64,000 bases of DNA, taken from Nitrososphaeria archaeon. GTDB taxonomy: Archaea; Thermoproteota; Nitrososphaeria; JACIWG01. A program made the position numbers and the translations under genes. The stretch is taken from assembly GCA_029776065.1 (NCBI GenBank), contig JARVJP010000006.1, forward strand, positions 106,841 through 170,840, in the 5' to 3' direction. The notes beneath the pieces are model-generated. The model was not told the DNA's origin, did not search any database, and saw nothing but the letters and a program-made list of their open reading frames with translations. Below, in pieces: positions 44,790 to 53,332 of the stretch (position 1 is its first letter; every line of letters starts with the position of its first letter).

Positions 44790-45179
44790 TTACGTTAAGG
44801 CCTTGATTAAGGCCGCAATGACATAGCTGTACTTTAAAGCAACTTCATTTGGTATGTGCACAACCCTTATCCCTTTCTTTTCGAAGTAACGATCTCTCTC
44901 TTGTTCATCAGAGCTTGTCCCTTCTCCCTCAACCTCTAGGTTTATTAGGCATTTAGAGGTTTTAACTATTATATCTGCCACATACTGTTTCGCACACCCA
45001 ACCTTTGTGTACTCACCATTTCTTGAGAAAGGCCTCTGTGTGGTATATGGTATCCCTGCCCTTGACAACTCTGCTATCAAATACTGCTCCGCTTTAGTAT
45101 ACTGTGTCCTACCATATCCTTCAGCCTCGCTGCCCTTTACAGGAGTCGCATCCAAATCCTCAACCTTCCTCTTACGCAA
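44790..45179 (-). CDS. Restriction-fold nuclease (DUF559/Vsr-like)
   Basis: 129 residues. The C-terminal 90 match the single-domain PD-(D/E)xK fold of DUF559/very-short-patch repair-like proteins: KAEQYLIAELSRAGIPYTTQ, YVADIIV (Asp), LINLEVEGEG (acidic pair), then QERDRYFEKKGIRVVHIPNE. The basic N-terminus may bind DNA. It converges on the polymerase gene (45 nt apart), so a shared DNA-repair role is possible but not shown. Confidence 0.7.
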   Translation of the reverse strand: MRKRKVEDLDATPVKGSEAEGYGRTQYTKAEQYLIAELSRAGIPYTTQRPFSRNGEYTKVGCAKQYVADIIVKTSKCLINLEVEGEGTSSDEQERDRYFEKKGIRVVHIPNEVALKYSYVIAALIKALT

Positions 45180-45257
45180 CCTTCTAAAACCCCTCGCCTA
45201 CTCCAAGAGGAAAAACATAGCTTAAAAATATATAACACAAGTTATATCATACTTGGA

Positions 45258-46148
45258 TTGTTAGCTTTGAAGGTCAAGGGCATATTACCTCCACATATTA
45301 CACCTTTCAATAAGTATGAAGAAATCGATGAACCTGCTCTCCGAAGATTGATCCATTTTTGGTTAGATAATGGAGTTTCAGGGCTTGTCGCCTGTGGCAG
45401 TAATGGTGAGGCAGTATACATGACAAGAGAGGAGCGCAGGAAGGTAGCAAAAGTGGTGGTGGACGAGGTTAACGGGAAAGTGCCAGTTGTAGTCGGCACA
45501 GGTGCTCCGAGCACTCAAGAAACCATAAGTCTGACAAAGGACGCGAAAGATTTAGGAGCAGATGCTGCTTTAGTCGTTACACCGTATTACTACATTCCTA
45601 GCGAGGAAGAGCTCTACGAACATTATAAACGTGTGTTAGAAGAGACTGACTTTCCCATCATCTTATATTCAGTACCGAAGTTTACAGGATACAACCTCAA
45701 CGTCAAAGTCGTTAAAAGACTTGTAGAAGGTTACAGCCAGATTGTAGGGATAAAAGATTCAAGTGGGCTCGTTGGCAGAATATCTGATTTAACCGTTCAA
45801 GTTGGGGATAGAATTTCAGTTCTAGTTGGTACAGGGGACATAATTCTCCCCGGCCTAGTTATGGGTGCAACTGGTGCAATAGTTGCGATAGCGAACGTCG
45901 CTCCAAAACTTTGCTCGGATATTTATAACGCTTACCTTAATGGCGACCTAGAAAAAGCTAGAAGATTACAAAACAAAGCCGTGCAGTTAAATGAATTATT
46001 AGTAAAAAGATTTAATCAAATAAGTGCTATAAAAGAGGGTTTAACTCAGTTAGGCCAACCCGCAGGTATACCACGGAGGCCGTCATTACCGCTTAATGAC
46101 GAAGAACGTGAGGAAATAAGGAGTTTTCTTACAGAAGGCTTGATTTAG
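45258..46148 (+). CDS. DapA-superfamily aldolase (not typical DHDPS)
   Basis: 296 residues. Class I lyase TIM barrel: GVSGLVACGSNGEAVYMTREER, PYYYIPSEEELYEHYK and Schiff-base Lys in VGIKDSSG. The residue that is Arg in dihydrodipicolinate synthase (PxRTG) is Phe here (SVPKFTGYNL), so lysine synthesis is unlikely and a keto-acid aldolase such as KDG aldolase or a relative is favoured. Start TTG 45258 lies 24-31 nt after a TATA element (aaatatata, about 45226-45234); leaderless. Confidence 0.85.
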   Translation: MLALKVKGILPPHITPFNKYEEIDEPALRRLIHFWLDNGVSGLVACGSNGEAVYMTREERRKVAKVVVDEVNGKVPVVVGTGAPSTQETISLTKDAKDLGADAALVVTPYYYIPSEEELYEHYKRVLEETDFPIILYSVPKFTGYNLNVKVVKRLVEGYSQIVGIKDSSGLVGRISDLTVQVGDRISVLVGTGDIILPGLVMGATGAIVAIANVAPKLCSDIYNAYLNGDLEKARRLQNKAVQLNELLVKRFNQISAIKEGLTQLGQPAGIPRRPSLPLNDEEREEIRSFLTEGLI

Positions 46149-46213
46149 GTTATATTCCATCGTTGGAGGAACAATCAAAGCCTTTACGCATGCCCCTTTG
46201 TTTAAAGAACTGT

Positions 46214-47266
46214 CTATTGTTTAATTAGTTGGTTAAACATCTTTTCTGCGGTTTCGATTGGAAGCAGTTTTGGGGGATGCTTGAAGGCATAAGCTGAGAT
46301 CGGGAGAACGACACCTTTCTGCTTTTTCTCTACTATTTTGATAGCCCTTACTACATCATATAATACAGAAGCCGAATTGGGAGCGTCTATGGTAGAAAGT
46401 TTCAAGTCAATCTTCATGGGCGCATTACAGAAGTATGTTCCTTTTATCCAAAAGAAGCTTTCCCTCTGATTTTTAAGAAATGGAACAAAGTCCGTTGAAC
46501 CAGCTACAACACCGGCTTCGTATGGTAAAGACGATTTGATGGCTTCTGTCTTTAGCTTTCTTTTGACCCAATGGCTTCTATCCATTGTCTCAATTGACTC
46601 CGTCCCACCGCCTACGTCCAATTGAAATGTTTCAGTTATTCGGACACCATTCTTTGTTAGGTACGTGAGCAATGCCTTATGTAGTGTTGTAGAACCAACT
46701 TGGTCAATAAGATCATCACCTACCAAAATTAACCCAACGTCTTTGAAGCGTTTATTCCATTTATCTTCACTCGCTAAGAGTACAGGGGTTGTGTTAACAA
46801 AGGAACATCCTGCTTTAATAGCCTGATCCGCATACCAATATGTTGCCTTGATTGCGCCGCTAGGGAGAAGGTTAACCACAATTTCTGCACCGCTATCTTT
46901 TAAAACTTTTGCAACATCTTCTTCTCTCTTGTTACTGACCTGAATAATGCTCTTTAACGCTTCACCAACACCGTCAAGAACCGGGCCTCTCCTAACTATA
47001 ACCCCAGTCTTTGGCACGTCCTCGACTTTCAAGGTATCATTTGGATGGGCGAAGATAGCTTCTGAAAGGTCCTTTCCAACCTTCCTTTTGTCGATGTCGA
47101 ACGCTGCAACCACTTCTATATCAGAAGGCTTGAACCCCCCTAGGACAAAATATCTTAACCCTTTCCCCTCACCGGCATTTTCTTCCTTTGAGTAAAAGTA
47201 TATCCCTTGTAGAAAAGAGGAAGCACAGTTTCCAACACCAATCAACGCAACTCTTATCTTTGGCAA
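46214..47266 (-). CDS. ino1: myo-Inositol-1-phosphate synthase
   Basis: 350 residues. It converts glucose 6-phosphate to L-myo-inositol 1-phosphate with NAD, the source of inositol for archaeal phospholipids and some solutes. VALIGVGNCASSFLQGIYFY binds NAD; NLLPSGAIKATYWYADQAI, VGDDLIDQVGSTTLHK and the catalytic region IDLKLSTIDAPNSASVL are family signatures. Monocistronic. Confidence 0.95.
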   Translation of the reverse strand: MPKIRVALIGVGNCASSFLQGIYFYSKEENAGEGKGLRYFVLGGFKPSDIEVVAAFDIDKRKVGKDLSEAIFAHPNDTLKVEDVPKTGVIVRRGPVLDGVGEALKSIIQVSNKREEDVAKVLKDSGAEIVVNLLPSGAIKATYWYADQAIKAGCSFVNTTPVLLASEDKWNKRFKDVGLILVGDDLIDQVGSTTLHKALLTYLTKNGVRITETFQLDVGGGTESIETMDRSHWVKRKLKTEAIKSSLPYEAGVVAGSTDFVPFLKNQRESFFWIKGTYFCNAPMKIDLKLSTIDAPNSASVLYDVVRAIKIVEKKQKGVVLPISAYAFKHPPKLLPIETAEKMFNQLIKQ

Positions 47267-47368
47267 GACTTATTCACATTAGTTCCCTTCCTGTCGTCTC
47301 CTTAATAAACTGTTACGTTTTAGTAACGCAAAGGAACGCATATATATGATATTAGCCAATAGTTCGTT

Positions 47369-48064
47369 ATGAAGTATGAAATTAAGTATAAGCCATCCTA
47401 CTCCATGCTCATAATCAGCTTAGAGAGGGGGGAAACCATTGTAGGAGAAGCAGGGGCGATGACCTATATGAGCCCAACAGTTGAAGTTCGCACTAGGAAG
47501 AGAGAGAAAAGCATACTTGGGACACTTGGTTTAAGCCTTTTGGGTAGACAATCGTTCTTTGTTAATGACTATACCGCAACGGACGGTGTAGGCGAAATAG
47601 CCCTCACGTCAGCCCCAATAGGTGACATAGAAACAGTCGAAGTATCACCTAGTAAAGGTTACATTATACAAAAGAATTCGTACGTGGCCAGCACACCAGA
47701 AGTCAACCTTGACATACAATGGCAAGGCTTCACTAAAGGCTTGTTTGGGCAAGGTTTATTCATGATCAAAGTCAACGGGCAAGGCACTCTATTTATAAAT
47801 ACGTACGGCGCATTAGACAAACACACACTCAAAGATGGAGAGACACTTGTCGTAGATAACTTCCATCTAGTGGCTTTCTCGGACACGTGCCAATATGAAG
47901 TAAAGAAATTCGGTGGCTTGAAGGAGACCATTCTAGGTGGAGAAGGCTTAGTAACCAAAATTACCGGCCCAGGTGATGTATATATTCAGACAAAGAACCT
48001 GAAAGAACTTGTTGACTGGCTCTGGACACTACTTGAACCTAGAGTACAATCTAGAGCGCGCTGA
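47369..48064 (+). CDS. AIM24/TIGR00266-family protein
   Basis: 231 residues. Duplicated beta-helix fold: YKPSYSMLIISLERGETIVGEAGAMTYMSP, GLFGQGLFMIKVNGQGTLFINTYG and VDNFHLVAFSDTCQYEVKKFGGLKETILGGEGLVTKITGPGDVYIQTKN are typical. The family is widespread; function is unknown. TATA-like tatatatgata sits about 27 nt before ATG 47369. Confidence 0.9.
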   Translation: MKYEIKYKPSYSMLIISLERGETIVGEAGAMTYMSPTVEVRTRKREKSILGTLGLSLLGRQSFFVNDYTATDGVGEIALTSAPIGDIETVEVSPSKGYIIQKNSYVASTPEVNLDIQWQGFTKGLFGQGLFMIKVNGQGTLFINTYGALDKHTLKDGETLVVDNFHLVAFSDTCQYEVKKFGGLKETILGGEGLVTKITGPGDVYIQTKNLKELVDWLWTLLEPRVQSRAR

Positions 48065-48091
48065 TGAGAACGTCTACCATATTAGATTCGA

Positions 48092-49531
48092 CTACTGTAT
48101 AGCTAGTTCGTCAAACAATGGTTTTACGTTAACGTACAATTTGCGATATATCTTGTAGAGTTTTGTATACTTTTCATGAGTGGCCATATTAGGCTCGACC
48201 TTTGGACCTAACTTCACCAAGCGCTCGCAAGTTTCAACAGGGTCTTTATATATTCCAACACCTAGGCCCGCTAGTATCGCGTCCCCAAGTGGCTCAGCCT
48301 CAGCAAGCACAGGTTGAAATGTCTTCCCTAGGACGTCAGCTTTTATCTGCAGCCATAACCTACTCTTTGAACCGCCACCCATCGACCTTACCTCACCTAT
48401 TTTCACTCCTACCTCTTCGGCCTGTTCAACAATATGCCTAAATCCATATGCTACAGACTCCATTAAAGCTCTGGCAATATGCGCTTTCGTATGTGCATTA
48501 GATAGCCCAAAGATCACCCCTCGAGCATTAGAGTCCCATATAGGGGACCTCTCCCCATTGAAATATGGAAGTACGATGAGGTTGTCTGAGCCTGCTGGTA
48601 TTTTGGAAGCCTTAATATCTATGATCTCAAATGGAGAAAGCCCTGTCTTCGACGCGGCTTCTGACTCTTCATATCCAAGTTTATCCCTGAACCATTTATA
48701 TAAGCCACCACCATTAGACATTGGCCCCCCAACCACCCATGTACTATGTATTGCTCCTTGGAAACACCAGAGACCCTTGTCATAAACAGCGGGGTAATCT
48801 TTGTCGGTTATGGTCATTATAACAGCACTTTGGCCTGTGAATTCACCTGTCCTTCCAGGTTTTACTAGTCCACCTCCAAACCATGCGGCAATCCCATCTG
48901 CAGAACCTTGTACGACAGGTGTCCCTGTAGCGAGACCTGTTTCCTTAGCAGCATCTGCGGTGACTTCCCCGATCAGTCCATAGAGCGGTTTAGTTTCTGG
49001 AAATTTATCTACGACATCAGCAAACATCTCCATCACTTCTTTGGTATTCCACCAAACTTGAAATGGGTCGGCAGTATATTGTCCTGTTAACTTGTAGTTG
49101 ATGTATCCGTCTGCTAAAAGGATCTTGTGAGCTCTTTGAACAACTTCAGGTTGGTGTTCCCTTATCCATTGGAGTTTAGGGGCTGCGTTATGTGGCCCGC
49201 CTCGAGTGTCCATCCAGATTATAGCAGGGCGAAGTGGTTTGCCGTTTCGATCGATTGGGACAACAGCAGGCGATAAAGCGCTAACACAGATGCCTGCGAT
49301 CTGGTCAGGCGATACAGTAGACGCTTCAAGAATCTTTGAAATCGTCTTTTTTACAGCATCCCACCATAACGCTGGAGAATGCTCCGCCCAACCAGGTTGT
49401 GGGTGAAATGTTGGATATTCTTGGCTAGCGATCGCGATAAGATTTCCATTTAAATCATATATCGCTGACTTCAAGGAAGTAGTACCAGCATCAATCCCTA
49501 ACAGATAAGTCAAATTTCTAATACCATGCAT
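48092..49531 (-). CDS. FGGY-family carbohydrate kinase (xylulokinase-like)
   Basis: About 479 residues. Two actin-like domains: LLGIDAGTTSLKSAIYDLNG at the N-terminus, RPAIIWMDTRGG, catalytic Asp in VQGSADGIAAWFG and GGGSKSRLWLQIKADVLGK in domain II, the FGGY ATP-binding pattern. Similarity is to xylulokinase/gluconokinase types; the sugar is not known. ATG 49531 has GGAGG 9 nt before it. It may act with the DapA-like aldolase 2 kb away, but they are not one operon. Confidence 0.88.
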   Translation of the reverse strand: MHGIRNLTYLLGIDAGTTSLKSAIYDLNGNLIAIASQEYPTFHPQPGWAEHSPALWWDAVKKTISKILEASTVSPDQIAGICVSALSPAVVPIDRNGKPLRPAIIWMDTRGGPHNAAPKLQWIREHQPEVVQRAHKILLADGYINYKLTGQYTADPFQVWWNTKEVMEMFADVVDKFPETKPLYGLIGEVTADAAKETGLATGTPVVQGSADGIAAWFGGGLVKPGRTGEFTGQSAVIMTITDKDYPAVYDKGLWCFQGAIHSTWVVGGPMSNGGGLYKWFRDKLGYEESEAASKTGLSPFEIIDIKASKIPAGSDNLIVLPYFNGERSPIWDSNARGVIFGLSNAHTKAHIARALMESVAYGFRHIVEQAEEVGVKIGEVRSMGGGSKSRLWLQIKADVLGKTFQPVLAEAEPLGDAILAGLGVGIYKDPVETCERLVKLGPKVEPNMATHEKYTKLYKIYRKLYVNVKPLFDELAIQ

Positions 49532-49714
49532 CAAAACTATCCTCCAAAGATTTTACGTAACTTAGATTATTTGGATATTTATTCTTTAGGCTACAAACTA
49601 CTAACGCATGGGGCATACCGACTCTGCTCAATAACTTGTTCTGAGGAAATACTATATCATCTCTACAAGTCAAAGCCTAAATAGTACGAAAAGAAAAGTA
49701 CACCTGATAGTAAT

Positions 49715-50617
49715 ATGGTTCTTGAAATACCAAGAGGAGACAAAGAGCTCCTCCAAGGCGTATGCGAGATGCATGTTCACTGCGCCCCTGACATTTTTAA
49801 AAGACCATTTAACGAAGTCGAGTTTGCCAAGAATGCTCAGGCAGTAGGGTATAAGGCTGTTTTATCAAAGTGCCACTTCACTTTAAACGCGGATAGAGCA
49901 CAGCTAGTTCGTGAAATAGTTCCAGGGATCCATTTCTTTGGAGGAATCGTTCTAAACCATTACGTTGGCGGTCTTAACCCAAACTCGGTAAGGGCGGCGA
50001 TAGGGTTTGGAGCTAAACAGGTCTGGATGCCTACACTACACGCGGAAAACCACATAAGGGTGATCGGTGCACCAATATACCCAACAAAGCAGTGGGAAAA
50101 GCAAACCGACCTTGGAAACCCACCAGGCATAAGTATTCTCGATAATGATGGAAAAGTCAAACAGGAGGTTTATGAAATATTAGATCTCGTTGCAGCATCG
50201 GATATAGCAGTGGGAACAAGCCATATATCTGAGCAAGAAGTCTTCGCTTTGATTCAAGCAGCCCGTAGTTCAGGTGTGAAAAAGATCATTGTGACACATG
50301 TAGGTTTTAAGTTAACCCCTTGGTCAATTGAAGACCAGATTAAGATGGCTGAAATGGGAGCTGTAATAGAGCATTCTGTAGCAAACTGCATAGATGTCTT
50401 TGATAGAAGTATAGAAGCGAAGAGTATCGCTGAAGCCATAAAGAAGGTTGGATCTAATAAATGCATAATGGTAACCGATTTGGGCCAGATAGCTAACGCA
50501 CACCCTATTGAAGGAATGCGCCAATTCATTTACATGATGATGGCGTTCGGAATCAGCAAATCAGAGATCGATAGGATGACTAAGGATAACCCGGCAAAGC
50601 TTTTAGGTCTAGAGTAG
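49715..50617 (+). CDS. DUF6282-like amidohydrolase-fold protein
   Basis: 300 residues of a metal-dependent hydrolase-like barrel. CEMHVHCAPD near residue 17 gives the HxH pair, KCHFTLN and ILNHYVGGLN follow, GTSHISEQE and IIVTHVGF give further His, and MVTDLGQIANAHP the late Asp. The pattern fits DUF6282 proteins; the reaction is unknown. Monocistronic, divergent from the FGGY kinase gene. Confidence 0.75.
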   Translation: MVLEIPRGDKELLQGVCEMHVHCAPDIFKRPFNEVEFAKNAQAVGYKAVLSKCHFTLNADRAQLVREIVPGIHFFGGIVLNHYVGGLNPNSVRAAIGFGAKQVWMPTLHAENHIRVIGAPIYPTKQWEKQTDLGNPPGISILDNDGKVKQEVYEILDLVAASDIAVGTSHISEQEVFALIQAARSSGVKKIIVTHVGFKLTPWSIEDQIKMAEMGAVIEHSVANCIDVFDRSIEAKSIAEAIKKVGSNKCIMVTDLGQIANAHPIEGMRQFIYMMMAFGISKSEIDRMTKDNPAKLLGLE

Positions 50618-50708
50618 CCAAGTTTTGTTAGAAATCAAATGAACTAATATTACCTTAAAAAAATTAAAGAGGCTTAGAGCGTCTCTGGTTTAAGTTCGTA
50701 CAATAGGA

Positions 50709-51305
50709 CTATTCTATTTTTATTTGTCTATCTTCCGTGTGCTCGCCTTTCTTTGGAAGCGTGACCTCTAAAATCCCGTTTCTGTATGAGGATGTTGCTT
50801 TTGATGGGTCAACCCGACTCTCTAGGTTTATTTCTTTGTAGTACTTCCGTCTAGGTGTGTCAACAGATATAGTCAACTTCCTCTCGCTTCCCTTAAGGTT
50901 TATGTCCTCTTTCTCAACTCCTGGTAGCTCAACAATAACCTTCACGCTATCCTTTTCCTCGAAGACATCTGTAAGTGGCTCCCTCTGCTCCTTTACTTCA
51001 AGCCTTGGCCGACCGAAAGTCCCACCAGGTCTTACGTTGCCAAACTCTCTGATTTCTGGTTTACCATCAGGTCCTATAGTTATACTATACCCGTAGACAA
51101 AAGGACCCCATTGCTTGATCTTTGAGCCGTCTGGAAGAGTTCTCTCTCTAACATAATCCGGGCTTACACTCTTAGATAGTTCTTTGAATTCCTCTTCTAT
51201 CTCTTTCTCTAGTCTTTTAAAGAAGCCTTCAGTATCCTCAAAGAACCAGTTCCTAAACAACCTCCTTCTTCTCCTTTCCCATTCAGACTCCCAATCGTTG
51301 CTCAT
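50709..51305 (-). CDS. Small heat shock protein (Hsp20/alpha-crystallin)
   Basis: 198 residues. Alpha-crystallin domain about 105-190: DVFEEKDSVKVIVELPGVEKEDINLKG and SSYRNGILEVTLPKK, with a short C-terminal RQIKIE tail (IxI/V motif). The N-terminal 100 residues are long and charged, with WERRRRRLFRNWFFED, unlike minimal archaeal Hsp20 (about 145 residues). It binds unfolding proteins without ATP. Own promoter region of about 180 nt, presumably heat-regulated. Confidence 0.9.
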   Translation of the reverse strand: MSNDWESEWERRRRRLFRNWFFEDTEGFFKRLEKEIEEEFKELSKSVSPDYVRERTLPDGSKIKQWGPFVYGYSITIGPDGKPEIREFGNVRPGGTFGRPRLEVKEQREPLTDVFEEKDSVKVIVELPGVEKEDINLKGSERKLTISVDTPRRKYYKEINLESRVDPSKATSSYRNGILEVTLPKKGEHTEDRQIKIE

Positions 51306-51487
51306 ACCTTTTTTAGATTCAGTGTTTATATTTAAATTTTGTATGCTCCTAATTTAAAGCTTAAGTATTTATTAGAACAAGAAGCGCCTTCAATAGGGGG
51401 ACTGGAATTTATAGGATATAAAAAAATGCAATTTCTTGCAAATATAGTTAAAAAAAGTTTATTTAGTGCAAAAACATAGAACGATGC

Positions 51488-52510
51488 ATGCCCAACCAAA
51501 ATGGGGTTTTGATTCTTACATGGAAAGAGATCGACGAACTCTTGGATATGAAGGAGGTCATTTTGAGTGTCGAATCAGCCTTTAAAGAGAAGGGGGCGGG
51601 GAAGGTTCAGATGCCCCCAAAGATATATCTTAACTTTGAACGTTATATCGGTGATCTAAGATCAATGCCTGCTTACCTTGAGACAGCCGACATCGCAGGC
51701 GTCAAGATCGTTAATGTTCACCTAAAGAACAAGAGTATCGGGTTGCCAAGTGTTATGGCAACAATAGAGCTTATAGACCCAAAGAATGGCAAGCCTTTAG
51801 CAATCTTAGATGGAACAAAGATAACATCATATAGGACGGGGGCTGCTAGTGCAGTGGCTACAAAGTACTTGGCGCGGAAGGATTCGAAGGTGCTAGGAGT
51901 AATTGGAGCAGGAACACAATCAAGAACTCAAGTCGAAGCCATATCGAAGGTAACTACACTAGAGAAGATTTATGTCTATGATATAGATAGACGTGCATCA
52001 GAGAGGCTTAGTGAATACATCAAAGAGAAGGGTATCGCTTCAAAAGTTAATATAGAATCTAAAATCCAAAACGTGGCCAGTGAAGCGGATATCTTAACAA
52101 CTTTAACACCGTCAAAAGCACCTATTCTGTTCTTGAAATGGTTGAAGAGTGGTGTTCATATAAATGCAATAGGTGCCGACGCCCCAGGAAAGCAAGAACT
52201 AGACCCAGAAATTCTTAAAATGGGAAAGATCGTGGTGGACGACTTAGAGCAGACACTTCATTCTGGAGAAATAAATGTCCCGATATCTAAAGGAATGATG
52301 AATAAGGAAGACATATATGCAGAACTTGGTGAAATAGTCGTAGGAAAAAAGATAGGAAGGACATCTGACTCTGAAATAACGATCTTTGATTCCACCGGTT
52401 TAGCGATACTAGATGTCGCAGTAGGAAATTTGATATACCAAAAAGCAATAAAATATAAGGTAGGTACGACTTTAGACCTAATTGATATACTAATTGATAT
52501 ATATTCATGA
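51488..52510 (+). CDS. Ornithine cyclodeaminase/alanine dehydrogenase-family enzyme
   Basis: 340 residues. SYRTGAASAVATKYLARKDSKVLGVIGAGTQSRTQVEAI holds the NAD-binding loop; MPPKIYLNF and RSMPAYL form the substrate side. DDLEQTLHSGEINVPI is the later family motif. Archaeal members include alanine dehydrogenase; others act on ornithine or other amino acids. The substrate is not fixed by sequence. Long A-rich leader of about 180 nt upstream shares the divergent region with hsp20. Confidence 0.87.
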   Translation: MPNQNGVLILTWKEIDELLDMKEVILSVESAFKEKGAGKVQMPPKIYLNFERYIGDLRSMPAYLETADIAGVKIVNVHLKNKSIGLPSVMATIELIDPKNGKPLAILDGTKITSYRTGAASAVATKYLARKDSKVLGVIGAGTQSRTQVEAISKVTTLEKIYVYDIDRRASERLSEYIKEKGIASKVNIESKIQNVASEADILTTLTPSKAPILFLKWLKSGVHINAIGADAPGKQELDPEILKMGKIVVDDLEQTLHSGEINVPISKGMMNKEDIYAELGEIVVGKKIGRTSDSEITIFDSTGLAILDVAVGNLIYQKAIKYKVGTTLDLIDILIDIYS

Positions 52511-52629
52511 ATTAGAAAGAACAATCAATCTAGAAATCTGGGAAGAGAATTGGTGAATTTACCCTGTATAGTTATTTAGAACGATAAATGTTTGCGAAGC
52601 TATTAAAAATTTGTTTCTATAGACATAGG

Positions 52630-53202
52630 TTAGTAGTTTTCAGCGTAGATTTCGAAGTAACTTCTTGGATGAGCACACACCGGACACTTCTCAGGTACTT
52701 CCTTCCCTTCAAAGACATAGCCGCAGTTTCTGCACTTCCACATCGTAGGGACTTCTCTCTTGAAAGTAGTATCTTGCTGAAGGTTCATTAGAAGCTTATT
52801 ATACCTTCTTTCATGAAATGCCTCTACCTTTGCTACCATTCTGAAGGTTCTAGCTGCATCTGCGAATCCTTCTTCATCTGCTACCTTCGCAAAATCAACA
52901 TATAATGATGTCCACTCAAATCGTTCCCCTTCTGCGGCGGCCTTCAAGTTTTCAGCTGTGGAACCAATAACTCCTGCGGGATAAGTTGCTTTAATTTCAA
53001 CTAAGCCTCCCTTAAGAAGCTTAAAGAAAAGCTTCGCGTGCTCTTTCTCGTTATCAGCGGTCTCTTCGAATATAGCAGCTATCTGCTCATAACCCTCTTT
53101 TCTAGCGGCACTCGCGAAGAATGTGTATCGGTTTCTAGCTTGTGATTCCCCTGCGAATGCTGCTAAGAGGTTCTTTTCAGTCTGACTTCCTTTAAATTCC
53201 AT
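52630..53202 (-). CDS. Rubrerythrin
   Basis: 190 residues from ATG 53202 (MEFKGSQTEKNLL), chosen for the GAGAGGTTG site 6-8 nt before it. N-terminal diiron four-helix domain: FAGESQARNRYTFFA, ETADNEKEHAKLFF and KVADEEGFADAARTFRMVAKVEAFHERRY give the Glu/His ligands. C-terminal rubredoxin-like iron site CRNCGYVFEGKEVPEKCPVCAHP. It reduces hydrogen peroxide in anaerobes and microaerophiles. Confidence 0.95.
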   Translation of the reverse strand: MEFKGSQTEKNLLAAFAGESQARNRYTFFASAARKEGYEQIAAIFEETADNEKEHAKLFFKLLKGGLVEIKATYPAGVIGSTAENLKAAAEGERFEWTSLYVDFAKVADEEGFADAARTFRMVAKVEAFHERRYNKLLMNLQQDTTFKREVPTMWKCRNCGYVFEGKEVPEKCPVCAHPRSYFEIYAENY

Positions 53203-53332
53203 ATTTTCAACCTCTCTAGAATATCGTGCATCATAAAATAAAGTTTTTCGATTCATTCTAAAATTTATGTTTTTGAATTAGAGTGAAATTTTGAAGCATT
53301 ATAGTCACGGTCTAACACGGCTTGGTTTTGGC

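Noticed and set aside
45258..46148. Calling the DapA-like gene dihydrodipicolinate synthase
   Set aside because: The Arg of the PxRTG motif needed for that reaction is replaced by Phe, and no lysine pathway genes are adjacent.
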